From positions 1 to 36,589 of the forward strand of contig JBBIOB010000027.1 in assembly GCA_037443565.1 (NCBI GenBank): a stretch of DNA of 36,589 nt. The letters are read 5' to 3'. Positions 35,402-36,589 of this stretch are shown here, piece by piece (the first letter of the stretch is position 1; each line of letters opens with the position of its first letter). This DNA comes from Fervidifonticultor_A sp037443565. GTDB lineage: Bacteria; Sysuimicrobiota; Sysuimicrobiia; Sysuimicrobiales; Humicultoraceae. The position numbers were made by a program, and so were the translations under genes. Below the pieces are notes generated by a model. It worked only from the letters and a program-made list of their open reading frames with translations, was not told the DNA's origin and ran no database searches.

Positions 35402-36589
35402 CTACCCCGTCGCCTGTCCGGGCGGCCGTTCGCCCGCGCTCACGGGGCCTGCGCCGGCCGGCGGCACCTGGAGGTGCCAGGTCGTCGCCTGCTGATAGGC
35501 GTGGCCCACCCGCAGGAGCGTGGATTCGTCAAAGGCCCGGCCGATCAACTGCAACCCGACCGGCAGCCCCTGGGCGAACCCACAGGGCAACGCCAGGCCA
35601 GGCAACCCGGCCAGGTTCACCGGGATCGTGAAGATGTCCGAGAGGTACATCTGCAGCGGATCATCCACCCGCTCGCCGAGCGCAAACGGCGGGGTCGGCG
35701 CCACGGGCATGACGACGACGTCCACCCGCTCGAACGCCCGCTGGAAATCGCGGGCGACGAGCGTCCTGACCTTCTGGGCCTTGATGTAGTAGGCTTCGTA
35801 GTATCCAGCCGAGAGCGCGTACGTGCCGAGCATGATGCGCCGCTTGACCTCGGCCCCGAATCCCGCACGGCGGGTCTCAGTGTACATCGCCGGGAGGTCG
35901 TCCGCAGCCGCGCGCAGGCCGTACTGCACCCCATCGAAGCGGGCCAGGTTCGACGACGCTTCGGCCGGTGCGATGATGTAGTACGCAGGCAACGCGGCAT
36001 CGATCGTGGGCAGGGTGATCTCCTCGACGGGCAGGCCCAGCGAGGCGTAGACCTCCAGCGCCTCCCGCAGCGCGCTCGCCACATCGGGATCTACCCCGGC
36101 GCCGAAGGCTTCGGCCGGGATCCCCAGGCGAATCCCCTCGGGCCGATGCCTCAGGTCGGCCGCGTAGTCTGGCACCGGCAGATCCACGGATGTCGAATCC
36201 CTCGGATCATGGCCGGCAATGACCTGGAGCAGCAGTGCGCAGTCGGCGACGTCGCGCGCGAATGGCCCGATCTGATCCAGCGACGAGGCGAACGCCACGA
36301 GCCCGTAGCGCGAGACACGGCCGTAGGTCGGCTTCAACCCGACCACCCCGCAGAACGCCGCCGGCAGGCGGACCGACCCGCCGGTATCTGATCCGAGCGC
36401 CAGGGGCACATCGCCGGCGGCGACGGCGGCCGCCGAGCCGCCGCTCGAGCCGCCGGGGACCCGGGTACGGTCCCACGGGTTGCGCGTCGGCCCGAAGGCA
36501 GAGTTCTCGGTGGACGAGCCCATGGCGAACTCGTCCAGGTTGGTCTTGCCCAGTACGATCGCGCCCGCCTGGCGCAGCCGCTCGACGAC
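35402..36589 (-). CDS. gatA: Aspartyl/glutamyl-tRNA amidotransferase subunit A, C-terminal part (5' end beyond window)
   Basis: GatA is the glutaminase subunit of GatCAB. The visible 395 codons include GKTNLDEFAMGSSTENSAFG, the amidase signature GGSSGGSAAAVAAG and GSDTGGSVRLPAAF, which holds the Ser residues of the Ser-Ser-Lys triad; the Lys is beyond the edge. The N-terminal part (about 90 residues in the family) and probably gatC lie outside the window. The stop is 16 bases before the gatB start. Confidence 0.97.
   Translation of the reverse strand, partial: VVERLRQAGAIVLGKTNLDEFAMGSSTENSAFGPTRNPWDRTRVPGGSSGGSAAAVAAGDVPLALGSDTGGSVRLPAAFCGVVGLKPTYGRVSRYGLVAFASSLDQIGPFARDVADCALLLQVIAGHDPRDSTSVDLPVPDYAADLRHRPEGIRLGIPAEAFGAGVDPDVASALREALEVYASLGLPVEEITLPTIDAALPAYYIIAPAEASSNLARFDGVQYGLRAAADDLPAMYTETRRAGFGAEVKRRIMLGTYALSAGYYEAYYIKAQKVRTLVARDFQRAFERVDVVVMPVAPTPPFALGERVDDPLQMYLSDIFTIPVNLAGLPGLALPCGFAQGLPVGLQLIGRAFDESTLLRVGHAYQQATTWHLQVPPAGAGPVSAGERPPGQATG

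Overview
This window is a high-GC bacterial chromosome segment in which nearly all genes lie on the minus strand. The gene set is mostly housekeeping: EF-Tu, UvrABC, PolA, CoaE, DnaE, GatAB, FolE/FolP and five tRNAs with encoded CCA ends. GTG and TTG starts are common, and four-base GTGA/ATGA overlaps between genes recur. A secreted protein with a copper-amine-oxidase-type 'stalk' domain, a DUF881 protein and a PilX-like protein point to a Gram-positive-like or deep Terrabacteria lineage, perhaps an uncultured and possibly thermophilic one (Firmicutes, Armatimonadota or CSP1-3-like). That placement is inference. No rRNA, CRISPR array, insertion sequence or phage gene was seen.

Layout. 1-710: the 5' part of tuf preceded by tRNA-Thr and its promoter. 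763-4278: a 22-codon membrane microprotein gene, a polytopic PAS histidine kinase, and a divergent response regulator-diguanylate cyclase. 4310-6364: tRNA-Leu(UAA), a PilX-like gene and an S8-protease N-terminus that are both cut off at the same point, then tRNA-Cys and tRNA-Gly. 6402-10880: a coupled run read leftward as phd::ogt fusion, ABC ATPase, folP, folE, FecCD-type permease. 10891-18366: a 9-bp inverted repeat, then uvrC, uvrA, a small coiled-coil gene and uvrB, which has an apparently leaderless promoter. 18433-23739: stalk-domain protein, coaE, polA. 23764-25878: a small secreted protein, a response regulator with a broken DNA-binding domain, and a secreted metallophosphoesterase. 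26048-26447: tRNA-Leu(CAA) and an alpha/beta-hydrolase remnant. 26449-32396: geranylgeranyl-reductase-family flavoprotein, DUF881 protein, TlpA-like thioredoxin, dnaE. 32471-36589: a TrmA/RlmD-like protein without catalytic motifs, gatB, and gatA running off the edge. No gene-free stretch exceeds 300 bases.

The most interesting local unit is the DNA-repair block. Excision repair genes (uvrB-coil-uvrA-uvrC) are followed by an alkyltransferase fused to a Phd/YefM-type antitoxin domain. A perfect 9-bp inverted repeat lies just upstream, its proximal arm running into the ribosome-binding site. This suggests a direct-reversal repair enzyme that controls its own operon through an antitoxin-derived DNA-binding domain. 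The second notable item is the TrmA/RlmD-like protein at 32471-33922: it keeps the four iron-sulfur cysteines but has lost the SAM-binding and catalytic motifs. Several genes are truncated (4453-5987, 24195-24764, 26208-26447), which means either local gene decay or assembly joins.
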